DNA of 64,000 nt from Dictyobacter kobayashii. GTDB taxonomy: Bacteria; Chloroflexota; Ktedonobacteria; Ktedonobacterales; Ktedonobacteraceae. This document shows, piece by piece, positions 37,401-46,251 of this stretch (position 1 is the stretch's first letter; every line of letters starts with the position of its first letter). Location: assembly GCF_003967555.1 (NCBI RefSeq), contig NZ_BIFS01000001.1:5270001-5334000 (forward strand), written 5' to 3'. Position numbers and translations under genes: made by a program. The notes beneath the pieces are model-generated. The model was given only the letters and a program-made list of their open reading frames with translations. It ran no database searches and was not told where the DNA came from.

Positions 37401-37733
37401 TCAATGGCGGATATCATCGAGGTACTCAAGCAACTTGCCGAGGCCGACCAGCTGTACCCCGAAGTCCTGGTGGATGCCTGTGAGCGGCTCCAGCATTCAC
37501 GTACAGTGACCACGGATGACCTGGAAGCTGTGCAGGCTGCGCTGGCTGAGCATCCTGATGAGCGGCTCCGGCGTGTGGCCCTGGCGGCCCTCACTGCCCA
37601 GGCCCACGCACAACATTATTCCAGCAATTGGACTCCAGCTTTAATCGCGCGCCTGTACAGATACCAGTCTGATCCATCGCCGCTGGTCCTTGAGGCTGCC
37701 CTTACCATCTTCCCTGAGCCGCGAGAAGCGTAA
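34429..37733 (+). CDS. Very large HEAT-like alpha-helical repeat protein (frameshifted)
   Basis: About 1100 codons. The frame breaks at CCCC 34787-34790; one added base gives LQAPIDVFLHQLASQADRSF and joins the 5' part to the rest. The whole protein is Leu/Ala/Gln-rich with recurring helix pairs of roughly 35-40 residues (for example LADLAAGPFYERFLALQACY, RRVALAALTAQA), resembling HEAT/ARM solenoids. No enzymatic motif, signal or membrane segment is seen. Probably a scaffold. No operon partner. Confidence 0.75.
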
Positions 37734-37835
37734 CGGGCAGGCGTGCATAGCAATTGATCGGGTGATACTAAGAATTTAGTGCGTTACTATAGTAGTGTTT
37801 GGTTATATAGATATTCAACTATAAGGAGGAATGTT

Positions 37836-39316
37836 ATGCTTGAAACATCGTCAGAACATGGACGCTTTGATCGGGTGCGAGGGCGTATTGAGCGGGACCT
37901 GCTTGAGCATAATATTCCCTCGCTCTCGGTCGCTGTGGCACAGGGACAGACGATTCTGTGGGAAGAGAGCTTTGGCTGGGCTGATCGCGAGCGCCGCATT
38001 CCGGCGACCCCTCATACCATGTATTCACTGGCCTCTATCTCCAAACCCATCACTGCCACCGGGCTGATGATCCTCAAGGAGCGCGGTCTGCTCCATCTCG
38101 ATCATCCCATCAACGACTACCTGGGCGATAGCAAGCTGCGGGCCGGCGCGGGCAGTCCCGAGCAGGCCACCGTGCGCCGTGTGGCCAATCACACTGCAGG
38201 CTTGCCGCTCCATTATCAATTTTTCTATCAAGATGAACCGTATCTGCCGCCCTCAATGGACGAGACGATTCGGCGCTATGGCTACCTGGTGACCGAGCCT
38301 GGTGAGCGCTATCAGTATTCCAATCTCGGGTACGGCATCCTTGGCGAGGTGATCGCACGGCTCTCCGGGAAAAGCTACGCGGACTTTCTGCGCGAGGAGG
38401 TCTTTCTTCCGCTTGGTATGCTGAGGGCGTCCGTCGATATCGGTGCCGGTTTAGAGGAGTTTCAGGCCCGGCGCTACGAGTCAGATGGATCGCTCTATCC
38501 GTTTTACGATTGCGACCATCCCGGCGCATCGTCTGTCTATTGTAGCGCCCATGACCTGCTGCGTTTTGGCATGTTTCACCTGAAGCAGCATCTGGCCGAC
38601 CAGAAAGCGATCCTCTCGGATGAGGCCCTGGATGAGATGCAGGTGGCCAGCGCGCATTCGAGCGACGTCGATGGCTATGGCATTGGCTGGAGTATCTATG
38701 ATGGTATTCCTGATCATTATATTGTCGGCCATGGTGGTGGCATGGGTGGCGTCAGTACCCTGCTGCGTATGCTGCCCGCGTCACAGACCGTGGTCGTGGT
38801 GCTCACCAATACCAGTGAGACCCCCACACACCTGGTGAATCAGGTCGCGGTCGATATCCTCTCCGTCCTGCAGCCTGCTTATGGCGAGAAACGTGCCCGG
38901 GCCGAAGAGCAGCGGCAGCAAGCGCAGGCCGACAAGTCTGAAGCGGACTTTCGGCCCGACGCGCATCTGCTGGGACAGTGGGAGGGCATGTGCACACCTA
39001 CGAGGGTGATATCCCCCTTACTCTCTGGTTTAAAGAGAGCGGTGATATCCATGCTCAGCTTGGATCACAGTTGAAGACCCTGCTCAATGAGGCACAGTTT
39101 GAGCAACAGTCCCTGACAGGCAATATGCTGGGAACCATCGGCACACCAGATGCGAATCGCTATCCTCATTACCTGCACCTGGACCTCAAGCTACGGGAAG
39201 ACGTACTCACCGGCGCCACCGTCGCGCTTACCCTTGATGATCGGGGCGGCGGCGCTCAGGGGGGACGCGTAGGCAATGCCCTGAGCTACTGGACCGAGCT
39301 GAGAAAAGAGCCTTGA
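37836..39316 (+). CDS. Serine hydrolase, class C beta-lactamase/D-peptidase family (frameshifted)
   Basis: About 494 codons; AAGGAGG lies six bases before the ATG at 37836. The catalytic SxxK is SISK (SLASISKPITATGL, near residue 70), YxN is YSN (YQYSNLGYGILGE), and the third motif is VGHGGGMGG. There is no export signal. The frame breaks at GGG 38984-38986; one added G gives GQWEGHVHTYEGDI and a C-terminal lipocalin-like domain. Likely an esterase or peptidase; substrate unknown. Confidence 0.85.
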
Positions 39317-39322
39317 AATAAT

Positions 39323-39994
39323 TTAGCCGGGGGCCAGGATCTTCATGCGGCAGACATGGCCGAGCGCGTTGAGCATGGCCAGCATCAAGCTGCCATCAAG
39401 AGCATAGCTGGCTAGCGTTGTCTGGTCGGTTGGGCTGATTGCCTGCAAGACCAGCGTTGGCGGATACTCATCCACCTCCAGCGCGATCGGCTGGCAACCA
39501 GCCAGCGCTGCCGCAATCTCAACCCCATCATGCTCCTCACGGACCCGCCCTTTAATCTGTTTCCATTCTTTCTGAATGCGCAACAGATTTAGGGGCTCCG
39601 ACCAGTTCAGGGGCCTGGCGGGAGGAATTTTAATCACCTCCTGTGTGAAAGGGATAACCTGTCCGTCTGCTGGTTGGATCCCCGTTTCCGTTTTTGTAGC
39701 AGGCTTGCTGGCTGGCGGGAGTAGGTTGACCTGGCAGGGAACGCCCATCGTCATCTCTATCGCCCAGCTTAGCACGTCTTCCTCGATAAATGGTAGCAGG
39801 TTACGGTAATGAAAATCTGCTTGCGCACGAATAATCAGGAGTGGGGGAACATAGCTTTCGTCCAGGTCGATCAGGCTACAGCCTGCTAGCAGGGCCGCGA
39901 CTTTGGCTCCGCCTGGGACGGTCCTGATACGCCTTCTAATGTACTCCCATTCATGACGTATAAAGTCTATATTGAACTCTTGCATCTCTATCAT
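39323..39994 (-). CDS. Protein with two copies of a DNA polymerase III tau C-terminal-like domain
   Basis: 223 residues. Residues 10-90 and about 133-220 share one layout: W-x2-I, then VAALLAGCSLIDLDE / IAAALAGCQPIALEVDE, then PPLLIIRAQ / PPTLVLQA, then helices ending in a small-residue Leu. This W..I....AALL.G arrangement recalls the small C-terminal domain of DnaX tau, without its ATPase part. A Pro-rich linker separates the two. The function is not known to me. Confidence 0.55.
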   Translation of the reverse strand: MIEMQEFNIDFIRHEWEYIRRRIRTVPGGAKVAALLAGCSLIDLDESYVPPLLIIRAQADFHYRNLLPFIEEDVLSWAIEMTMGVPCQVNLLPPASKPATKTETGIQPADGQVIPFTQEVIKIPPARPLNWSEPLNLLRIQKEWKQIKGRVREEHDGVEIAAALAGCQPIALEVDEYPPTLVLQAISPTDQTTLASYALDGSLMLAMLNALGHVCRMKILAPG

Positions 39995-40053
39995 ACCTTC
40001 TTTGTATGTAATAACTTCATTGTTGCTCGCAAAAGCTTCGAGTGTATCTGGTC

Positions 40054-40932
40054 TTATGTTAAGTTGTGTATCCAGTCGGTCAGGGCTTCGCTATAGCCTG
40101 GCACATGTGTCCAGACGGGTTCTCCCGTTCCCTCGGCTTTCATATACCCCAGGCCATGGTCACCGTTTGGGAAGGTGCGCAGGGTATAGTTATGGTGTCC
40201 CGAAGCCTTGAGTGCCTGCTCAACCATCGTTTTGCTAACCTGTGGCGGGACGGCCTTGTCGGCTTCTCCCCAGATGGCAAGGACGGGCTGTGTAAGTTTT
40301 CGCCAGTCTGGTAGCGGATCATGCGGAAACGTACGGGCGCTAAAGCCAGGGATGCCGGACAGTAGTTTCAAGGGAGGCAGAGCCAGGGTCATGAAGAGCA
40401 GGTTGGTGAGGGTTTGTTTCCATAGTCTTTCTACTGCCGAATGGCTGCTCTCGCGATCCTGTAGACCCCGCCGGTAGCGTTCTTGCTCGAGTGGACTTAT
40501 GCCTGCCGCCGAGATGGTAATGACAAAGTCGACATCCTGTGAGGAGGCTGCGGCCATGGGGACGACCCAGCCACCTTCGCTGATGCCCCAGAGCCCCACC
40601 TGCTGGCCATCGATCTCTGGGCGTTGTTTGAGGTAGCGAATCCCGCCCAGCGCATCGTTGGCTAGCTCGCGAAAGGACCACTTATCCCGTTTCCAATTGC
40701 CGCCTGATAAGCCGGTGCCGCGTTTATCGTAGATCAAGGCGGCGATCCCCTGGCGGGCAAAGCTTTCTCCGATCCAGCGATATCCTGTGCGCGTATCGGG
40801 TCCTGACCCATGCACACAGACTACTGCGGGGCAGGGCTGTGACGTGGCTGGCAATAATAATGTGCCCGCTAGCTGTATCCCATCACCCGGGTAAACAATC
40901 TCTTCTTCCGTGAATGACAATTGTTGTACCAT
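40054..40932 (-). CDS. Alpha/beta hydrolase (dienelactone/acyl-esterase type)
   Basis: 292 residues. VVCVHGSGPDTRTGY forms the oxyanion region, GLWGISEGGWVVPM carries the nucleophile elbow G-x-S-x-G, VLAIWGEADKAVP supplies the acidic residue and NGDHGLGY the His. The triad is complete. No signal peptide, so cytosolic. Substrate unknown. Confidence 0.85.
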   Translation of the reverse strand: MVQQLSFTEEEIVYPGDGIQLAGTLLLPATSQPCPAVVCVHGSGPDTRTGYRWIGESFARQGIAALIYDKRGTGLSGGNWKRDKWSFRELANDALGGIRYLKQRPEIDGQQVGLWGISEGGWVVPMAAASSQDVDFVITISAAGISPLEQERYRRGLQDRESSHSAVERLWKQTLTNLLFMTLALPPLKLLSGIPGFSARTFPHDPLPDWRKLTQPVLAIWGEADKAVPPQVSKTMVEQALKASGHHNYTLRTFPNGDHGLGYMKAEGTGEPVWTHVPGYSEALTDWIHNLT

Positions 40933-40976
40933 CCGCTTTTATTCCTTTGTATATTTTTTATATTATATCCGCACGC

Positions 40977-42110
40977 TTAATAGATGATAATGCCGGTAAA
41001 GAGCTGGACATGATCATAAACCCATTGAGCGTCGCTCTTCGAGAGGTTGACGCAGCCGTGTGAACCCACATCCGCACCCGAGTCGCCGGTGACATCCTGG
41101 TGGGGGAATTGTGTATTTGGACCATATTCGGCGCGCCACCAGCTATCATGGATAAAGTAGCCGTCGCTGTGATACTGCATGGCAAAGTTGATCGGGGTAT
41201 CGGGATACCAGTAAGGATCGCCTTTGGGGGCGATAGACTTAAAGGTTATGTGTGTCTGATGGCTCTCCACCCACCAGCTTCCAGGCGGTGTTGGCTTCTC
41301 CGGCTGGCCAGTCGTTACCAGCAAGGTCTTGATCAGCTTGCTATGGTCATAGATGCGCATCGTTTGCTCGCTCAGCGAGACAACCATGACCAGCTTATCG
41401 GTCTTGTTATATGTCTGTAGCAGCTTCAGATCGGCCTGGTGCGGCTGGTTGTAAGGTGTTTTGTCGTTGGCGTTCTCCATCATAGCTTTGAGGTTGATCA
41501 TAAACATATTGGTGTTTTCGACGATCTGCTGATAGTCGGCAAAGGTTTTGGCGGTACTAAGGTCATCCTTAATCCAGGTGCCGATACCGGTCTGATCGTC
41601 GTATTCAAAGCCCATTTTATAGGTTTTATTGTTAAATGTATCTAAATGGGGGTGGGTATTTTCCCAATCGGATGCCTGTTGCTGTAATTGTTGCTGCAGG
41701 CTTTGTTGTTCCTGTTTGATGGCAGGCATTTTAATGGTATTGACATGGTCGCGGGTAGTATTGAGTGCGGCCTGATAAGTATCAGCGCTATGTGCATTCT
41801 GCAATGCCTGCTGGTCGCTGGTATATTGTTGCTGATAGCTATCAGCCTGGCCACCATATTGCTTAAGCGTACTGATCCACTGCTGCAGGGTCTGTAGCTC
41901 CATGTTCCCCTGGTTCTTCAGGCTGGCGCTGATCTCTGGTGTTGGTGTCGGTGTCGGGACCTGCGTTGTATTGCTGTTCGTGCTGGCATTGCCGCCGAAA
42001 CCCGGCACCTGACACCCACTGAGAAGCAAGCAGAATGTCAGAGCACACAGCAGATACGGCAGCCGTACGCGCCGCATAGAAGAGGTGGATGTGCTCCGCG
42101 TCGTATGCAT
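40977..42110 (-). CDS. L,D-transpeptidase (YkuD) lipoprotein
   Basis: 377 residues. A basic start and hydrophobic segment end in the lipobox LLLSGC near residue 33, followed by a Thr/Pro linker (TQVPTPTPTPE). A Gln-rich coiled region follows. The C-terminal YkuD domain starts at VMVVSLSEQTMRIYDHSK and ends with SHGCVNLSKSD, containing the catalytic Cys. It would cross-link or anchor to peptidoglycan outside the membrane. Stand-alone gene. Confidence 0.9.
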   Translation of the reverse strand: MHTTRSTSTSSMRRVRLPYLLCALTFCLLLSGCQVPGFGGNASTNSNTTQVPTPTPTPEISASLKNQGNMELQTLQQWISTLKQYGGQADSYQQQYTSDQQALQNAHSADTYQAALNTTRDHVNTIKMPAIKQEQQSLQQQLQQQASDWENTHPHLDTFNNKTYKMGFEYDDQTGIGTWIKDDLSTAKTFADYQQIVENTNMFMINLKAMMENANDKTPYNQPHQADLKLLQTYNKTDKLVMVVSLSEQTMRIYDHSKLIKTLLVTTGQPEKPTPPGSWWVESHQTHITFKSIAPKGDPYWYPDTPINFAMQYHSDGYFIHDSWWRAEYGPNTQFPHQDVTGDSGADVGSHGCVNLSKSDAQWVYDHVQLFTGIIIY

Positions 42111-42239
42111 AGATAAAGTCCTTTATTGTTGAATGGTGACAAGCACTTTCTATGGATGATTGTGTAATAACGCCTTATTTATTCCTGCACAAATTATAAT
42201 AATATATCCTCCCGCGTAGTTGTCAAATATCCAGTTCGT

Positions 42240-43049
42240 TTATGCCAGGCCACCCTTCTGGATCTTCGCCAAAATGTCCTGGTGCAGCTTTTTGTTACCG
42301 GCCATTACCAGGGAAAATTTATCGTTGAGCGTGGTGATGGGGCGCAGGGCGTTGCCTTCATGATCGGTGACAATACCGCCAGCTTCCAGAACGATACTGG
42401 CTGAAGCCAGGAAAGACTCACCGGTAATCTCATCGCCAATATCGATGTAGGCATCGTAAGTCCCGCTGGCTACATAGACGCTATCGATGGCCGAGCTGCC
42501 GGTGCGCCGTACAAAACCCAGGCGTGGACTCTCGGTCAGCAATGAACGCAGCGTATCGCCATTGCGGCCATCGAGGTTGAGGCCCGCCACACAATTTTTA
42601 ATATGGCTGGTCGTGCTCACCTGGCAACGGCGACCATTGCGGAATGCGCCGCCGCCCTTCTGGGCTTCAAAGACGGTCCCGGTAAACAGTTCGCCGACCA
42701 GCGCCCACTGCACATTTTCTGGCAGGACAGGTGCATCGATCGGGAGGACGGCCAGGGCGACTGCGGCAACCATGATGCCTCGTTCGACATTGGTTGAGCC
42801 ATCGATGGGGTCCACCACAATACAATATTGCGGATGTTCGGATGTGGCGAAGGTTGGACGTTCTTCTGTAATGATTTCAAACCCCAGGCCACTTTCTGAG
42901 AGACCATTGATAATTATATCCTCGGCATCACGGTCAAATTGCATGGTTGTGTGCTTGGATGATTGGGCGTAGACCTGCTTGCGATCGTAACGTTCTGCCT
43001 GTGTATATGCTCGGACTTGTCGAAAGAGTTGTTCTAGAAGTTCTAACAT
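42240..43049 (-). CDS. Inositol monophosphatase-family phosphatase
   Basis: 269 residues. The metal-binding motif IVVDPIDGSTNVERGI (DPxDGxT) is present near residue 88. A second acidic site, expected as WDxxA, is not clear; GTYDAYIDIGDEITGE takes its place, as in archaeal-like IMP/FBPase members. Substrate could be inositol phosphate, fructose bisphosphate or PAP. Stand-alone. Confidence 0.85.
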   Translation of the reverse strand: MLELLEQLFRQVRAYTQAERYDRKQVYAQSSKHTTMQFDRDAEDIIINGLSESGLGFEIITEERPTFATSEHPQYCIVVDPIDGSTNVERGIMVAAVALAVLPIDAPVLPENVQWALVGELFTGTVFEAQKGGGAFRNGRRCQVSTTSHIKNCVAGLNLDGRNGDTLRSLLTESPRLGFVRRTGSSAIDSVYVASGTYDAYIDIGDEITGESFLASASIVLEAGGIVTDHEGNALRPITTLNDKFSLVMAGNKKLHQDILAKIQKGGLA

Positions 43050-43194
43050 TGCTGTTTTCGCCTATCTCTGATAATACATTCCAAAAATGGGTTATAGATG
43101 TATCATATCAGCATTTCTGCGGTACATGCAAAGATTTACCTGCACTGGGTCTCTGAATGCCACATTTCTTGTCTTGCATTCGTTGCAATCTTTC

Positions 43195-44229
43195 TTATTC
43201 TACTTTCTTAACGCTTTGCAATGCAAAAATGTTGCGGCGAACCTGCTGCAGGAGGCGTGTGCGCGTGACAGAGATGGCGACCTCGCTTTGATCGCAGGCC
43301 AGCCAGCGCCGACCAAGCTTTTCCGCCACCACAGGGGTGACACCGCTCCCACAAAAGCAGTCCAGTACGAGGTCGTTTTCCTCGGATGAGGCCAGGAGCA
43401 GGCGTTCCAGGAGCGCGGCAGGCTTCTGGGTCGCGTAGCCGGTGCGCTCCGGATCTTTCTGGTGCAGATGGCTAATGTCGCTCCAGACGTCGTCCAGGGC
43501 CATCAAGCTCTCGGCAGTATAAGTATAGATCTTCCCTCCCGTGCGGATCGTCCAGGCGGGCTGCCCATCGGGTCCGGTGGTTTTGCGCATGTGGTTGCGT
43601 TTCTCATGGCCCCTGACTTTTCCTACGCGTTCAGCATGAAAGTGATAGTGCCGTGATTTTGTGTAGAGCAGGATCGTGTCGTGCTTGCGGGCAAAGGATT
43701 TCTGGGCTCGACCCCCGGATTGATAATGCCAGATGATCTCATTTTTGAGCCCGGCCCCACTATGGCGCGGGCCGTCCTGAAAAATCTCATCTAGTAGTAT
43801 GCGCGCATAGTGGGTGGCGCGCCAATCGAGGTGGACATAGAGGCTGCCGTCCTCGGCCAGCAATTGATAGAGATAGTGAAATGTCTCATACAGCCATTGT
43901 AGATATGTGTCGAGATTATTATTCCAGATATCGCGATAGGAGATACCGTCCACCGTCAGAATCTGCGCCCCGGCCTTAAAGGTGCGTCCCGTCATAAACG
44001 GTGGGTCGATATAGATCAAATTGGCGGCGCCCCTGAATTCAGGCAACAACTGCGGTAGAGCCAGCCCTCTATCAGCATGGATCAAGCGATTATACCAGCC
44101 ATCAAGCCCGGCCACAGACGGCGTTCGAGCCTCAACGTCCCCAGGTTCATAGCAAGCATCCGTACCCAACGCCACTCCAGCAGGATCGTAAACCGGTACC
44201 ATCTTCCCCTTCCAAACCAATTCAACCAT
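43195..44229 (-). CDS. Site-specific DNA methyltransferase (amino-group, beta class)
   Basis: 344 residues from the ATG at 44229, with AGGGGG about ten bases upstream; an upstream in-frame ATG at 44271 is possible. Motif IV is NLIYIDPPF near residue 80 (DPPF class), and motif I, DLVLDCFCGSGVTP, comes near the C-terminus followed by ACDQSEVAI. Motif IV before motif I indicates a beta-type N6-adenine or N4-cytosine enzyme. No restriction endonuclease gene is adjacent, so it is probably an orphan. Confidence 0.88.
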   Translation of the reverse strand: MVELVWKGKMVPVYDPAGVALGTDACYEPGDVEARTPSVAGLDGWYNRLIHADRGLALPQLLPEFRGAANLIYIDPPFMTGRTFKAGAQILTVDGISYRDIWNNNLDTYLQWLYETFHYLYQLLAEDGSLYVHLDWRATHYARILLDEIFQDGPRHSGAGLKNEIIWHYQSGGRAQKSFARKHDTILLYTKSRHYHFHAERVGKVRGHEKRNHMRKTTGPDGQPAWTIRTGGKIYTYTAESLMALDDVWSDISHLHQKDPERTGYATQKPAALLERLLLASSEENDLVLDCFCGSGVTPVVAEKLGRRWLACDQSEVAISVTRTRLLQQVRRNIFALQSVKKVE

Positions 44230-44273
44230 CTGCTCAGTACACCCCCTGCTTGAGTTTTTATTTGCGCACACTG

Positions 44274-44395
44274 TAGCATATGCAAGCTAAAATATCCACT
44301 GTACGTGCGCCCCTTGCGGGCGCTTACTTCCTCGTAGCATATGCAAGCTAAAATATCCACTGTACGTGCGCCCCTTGCGGGCGCTTACTTCCTCG
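44274..44395. repeat. Perfect 61-base tandem duplication
   Basis: Bases 44274-44334 and 44335-44395 are identical (TAGCATATGCAAGCTAAAAT...ACTTCCTCG). Each unit contains GTACGTGCGCCCCTTGCGGG, related to the GTACGTGC repeat family. It lies directly upstream of the methyltransferase gene and would overlap its promoter region. The rest of 44396-44610 contains no supported gene. Confidence 0.9.
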
Positions 44396-44610
44396 CCGGC
44401 CGAAAAAGCAACAATAAATGCTAATTATTTCCGCTCGCGGGCGCCGTTTATCTTTCCGGTGGTTTCGCTTAGATGATTGAATAGCATGGTATAATGATGG
44501 CGCAGGTAACGCAGACGCTGCATCAGGTTTGTATCAGTACGCTATGTGTATCTTGCATGGGCAGCAGGAGAGAGTGCGTGCTCAAAAATTTTTTTTGGGG
44601 ATAAAAGTAC

Positions 44611-44999
44611 ATGTCAAATGTTCTATGGGTCTTATTCAGTATAATCGGATACATCGCTGGACTGTACATTATGTTAAAGACAACGCCAATGTTGCTTGCA
44701 CGATCCTATGATGAGGGGTTGTTTATGGCGATTGCGGCCGCCGATATTCTTGGGGCCATCCTCTCTTTTGGGGCATTGTCATTATGTATGCAGTCTTTAA
44801 TGCGAATATTGTCATTAAAATTATTGATTTTCTCTTACTTATAGGGGTACTGCTGATCACGGCTCGCCTGGCCATGTTCAGTCTGCGTCCCAGGTATGCG
44901 GCTGGTACCAACAAGATTTCTCAGATCGTGGCAGGCATTTATTGTATCTGCCTGGCTGTTGCCGCTGTCTACTATATGATTCAACTCTTTGTAGCTTAA
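44611..44999 (+). CDS. Small four-helix membrane protein (frameshifted)
   Basis: About 130 codons. The frame breaks in the GGGG at 44770-44773; one added G gives ILSFGGIVIMYAVFNANIV, joining two short hydrophobic ORFs. Predicted membrane segments: VLWVLFSIIGYIAGLYIML, the LGAILSFGG region, IIDFLLLIGVLLITARLAMF, and IVAGIYCICLAVAAVYYMIQ. No family recognised. A strong terminator follows. Confidence 0.65.
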
Positions 45000-45025
45000 A
45001 GCGCTATTCCTCTTCAATTTTAAAT

Positions 45026-45064
45026 AGGAGCCCGTCTATATGTGAATGTAGGCGGGCTCCTTTT
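45026..45064 (+). terminator. Rho-independent terminator
   Basis: GGAGCCCG pairs with CGGGCTCC around a partly paired loop and is followed by TTTT. It closes the small membrane protein gene. Confidence 0.85.
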
Positions 45065-45289
45065 CGCATCCACTATACTTGTTCTTCGAAAGAATAATCT
45101 TCTTCAATCACCCTGATCCATCGTTTCTAAGGACTGTCCCCTCGCAAAAACCTGTAGGAATGTACAGGGTGAAACAAGTAGTTTATATGGGCTGTAAACT
45201 ACAAATGATATGTTATAAAAGTGGTATAGGATTATTTTTACGCGCTTTTTAATTACATGAGCATTTTAAGCTTGCTAGATATTCGAGTG

Positions 45290-45415
45290 CGTCTGATGCC
45301 CATCATCATGGGATGCGTGCCGCTCTTGCGCGGACGTGCGCTGGCGCGCCCGAGCTTTTTTTCTGGTGTGGTGCAAAAGTGCGCACGGCGCACTTTTGCA
45401 CCACACCAGAAAAAA
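45290..45415 (-). repeat. Hairpin-plus-GC-tail repeat, copy B
   Basis: Perfect 28-base arms 45357-45384 and 45388-45415 around ACG, tail on the left (reverse orientation), with CGGACGTGCGCTGGCGCGCC. Its arm core is close to copy A's. A lone half-arm of the same type (GTGCACTTTTGCACCACACC) remains at about 45472-45491. The gene-free stretch 45065-45662 is mostly these repeats. Confidence 0.85.
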
Positions 45416-45532
45416 TCTTGAGCGCCTTTGATGCTCAAGAAATCTTCTACTCATGTGTGTGATGAAAATAGTGTGCACTTTTGCACCACACCAGAAAATT
45501 TGTATGAGTTCCTGCGCGTGAAAGCTCATAAT

Positions 45533-45640
45533 TTTTATTATAGGTTGTATAAAATGTGCAGCGCACATTTTATACAACCTATAATAAAACGGGTGCGGGC
45601 GCGGCAGCGCACGTCCGCACAAGAGCGATTTGAATCCCAT
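45533..45640 (+). repeat. Hairpin-plus-GC-tail repeat, copy C
   Basis: Perfect 27-base arms 45533-45559 and 45563-45589 around AGC, followed by the GC tail (ACGGGTGCGGGCGCGGCAGC, then GCACGTCCGCACAAGAGC). The arm sequence is different and AT-rich compared with copies A and B, yet remains fully self-complementary. It ends just before the globin gene. Confidence 0.85.
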
Positions 45641-45662
45641 AGATATGAGAGATGGAGGAGAA

Positions 45663-46154
45663 ATGCCAGTTCCAACCCTTTACGAATGGGCAGGCGGAAT
45701 GCCAGCTATCGAGCGGCTGACGACTGTTTTTTACCAGCACGTGCTAAAAGACCCTTTGTTGCAGCCGATCTTTGCCAATATGCCAGCCGACCATCCGCAA
45801 CATGTGGCCTGGTGGCTGGCCGAGGTCTTTGGAGGACCTGCCGCCTATACCGGCCCATATGGCGGTAGCCACCAGTCTATGATGTCGAAACATCTCGGCC
45901 GTCACCTGACCGAGGAGCAGCGTGTGCGCTGGACGCATATGATTGCCGCCGCCGCCGATGAGGCTGGCCTGCCCACCGATCCTGAGTTTCGCTCGGCCTT
46001 CGTGGCCTATATCGAATGGGGCACGCGCATTGCTGTGATCATGTCGCAGCCGGGCATGGAACTCCCTGAAAAGCCTGAACCGATGCCCCACTGGGGCTGG
46101 GGCCAGGCTATCCCTCCAGAATATGCCACCGCTAAAATAGAAGAGCCTGCGTAA
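45663..46154 (+). CDS. Truncated hemoglobin (group II-like globin)
   Basis: 163 residues; the start MPVPTLYEWAGG is chosen because GGAGGAG lies just upstream. It has the trHb layout: YEWAGGMPAIERL, FYQHVLKDPLLQPIF, the HxxxMxxxH-like region SMMSKHLGRHLTEEQRVRW with the proximal His, and WGTRIAV. It would bind O2 or NO through heme. The Pro-rich C-terminal tail (PEPMPHWGWGQ) extends beyond the usual fold. Confidence 0.9.
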   Translation: MPVPTLYEWAGGMPAIERLTTVFYQHVLKDPLLQPIFANMPADHPQHVAWWLAEVFGGPAAYTGPYGGSHQSMMSKHLGRHLTEEQRVRWTHMIAAAADEAGLPTDPEFRSAFVAYIEWGTRIAVIMSQPGMELPEKPEPMPHWGWGQAIPPEYATAKIEEPA

Positions 46155-46197
46155 TTATGCTAACTAGAGCATACCCGGATCTACTCATTTTTACGTA

Positions 46198-46243
46198 AAT
46201 TTGCGGCAGCCCGGCCAAAGTTGCCACCGGGCTGCCGCAAATT
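46198..46243. terminator. Two-way hairpin between convergent genes
   Basis: Perfect 17-base arms 46198-46214 and 46227-46243 (AATTTGCGGCAGCCCGG and its complement). It lies between the globin gene and the convergent S9 peptidase stop and likely terminates both. Confidence 0.75.
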
Positions 46244-46251
46244 GGTATCTA

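Noticed and set aside
45290..45640. CRISPR array formed by the repeated hairpins
   Set aside because: There are only a few copies, in opposite orientations, with no regular spacers and no cas genes.
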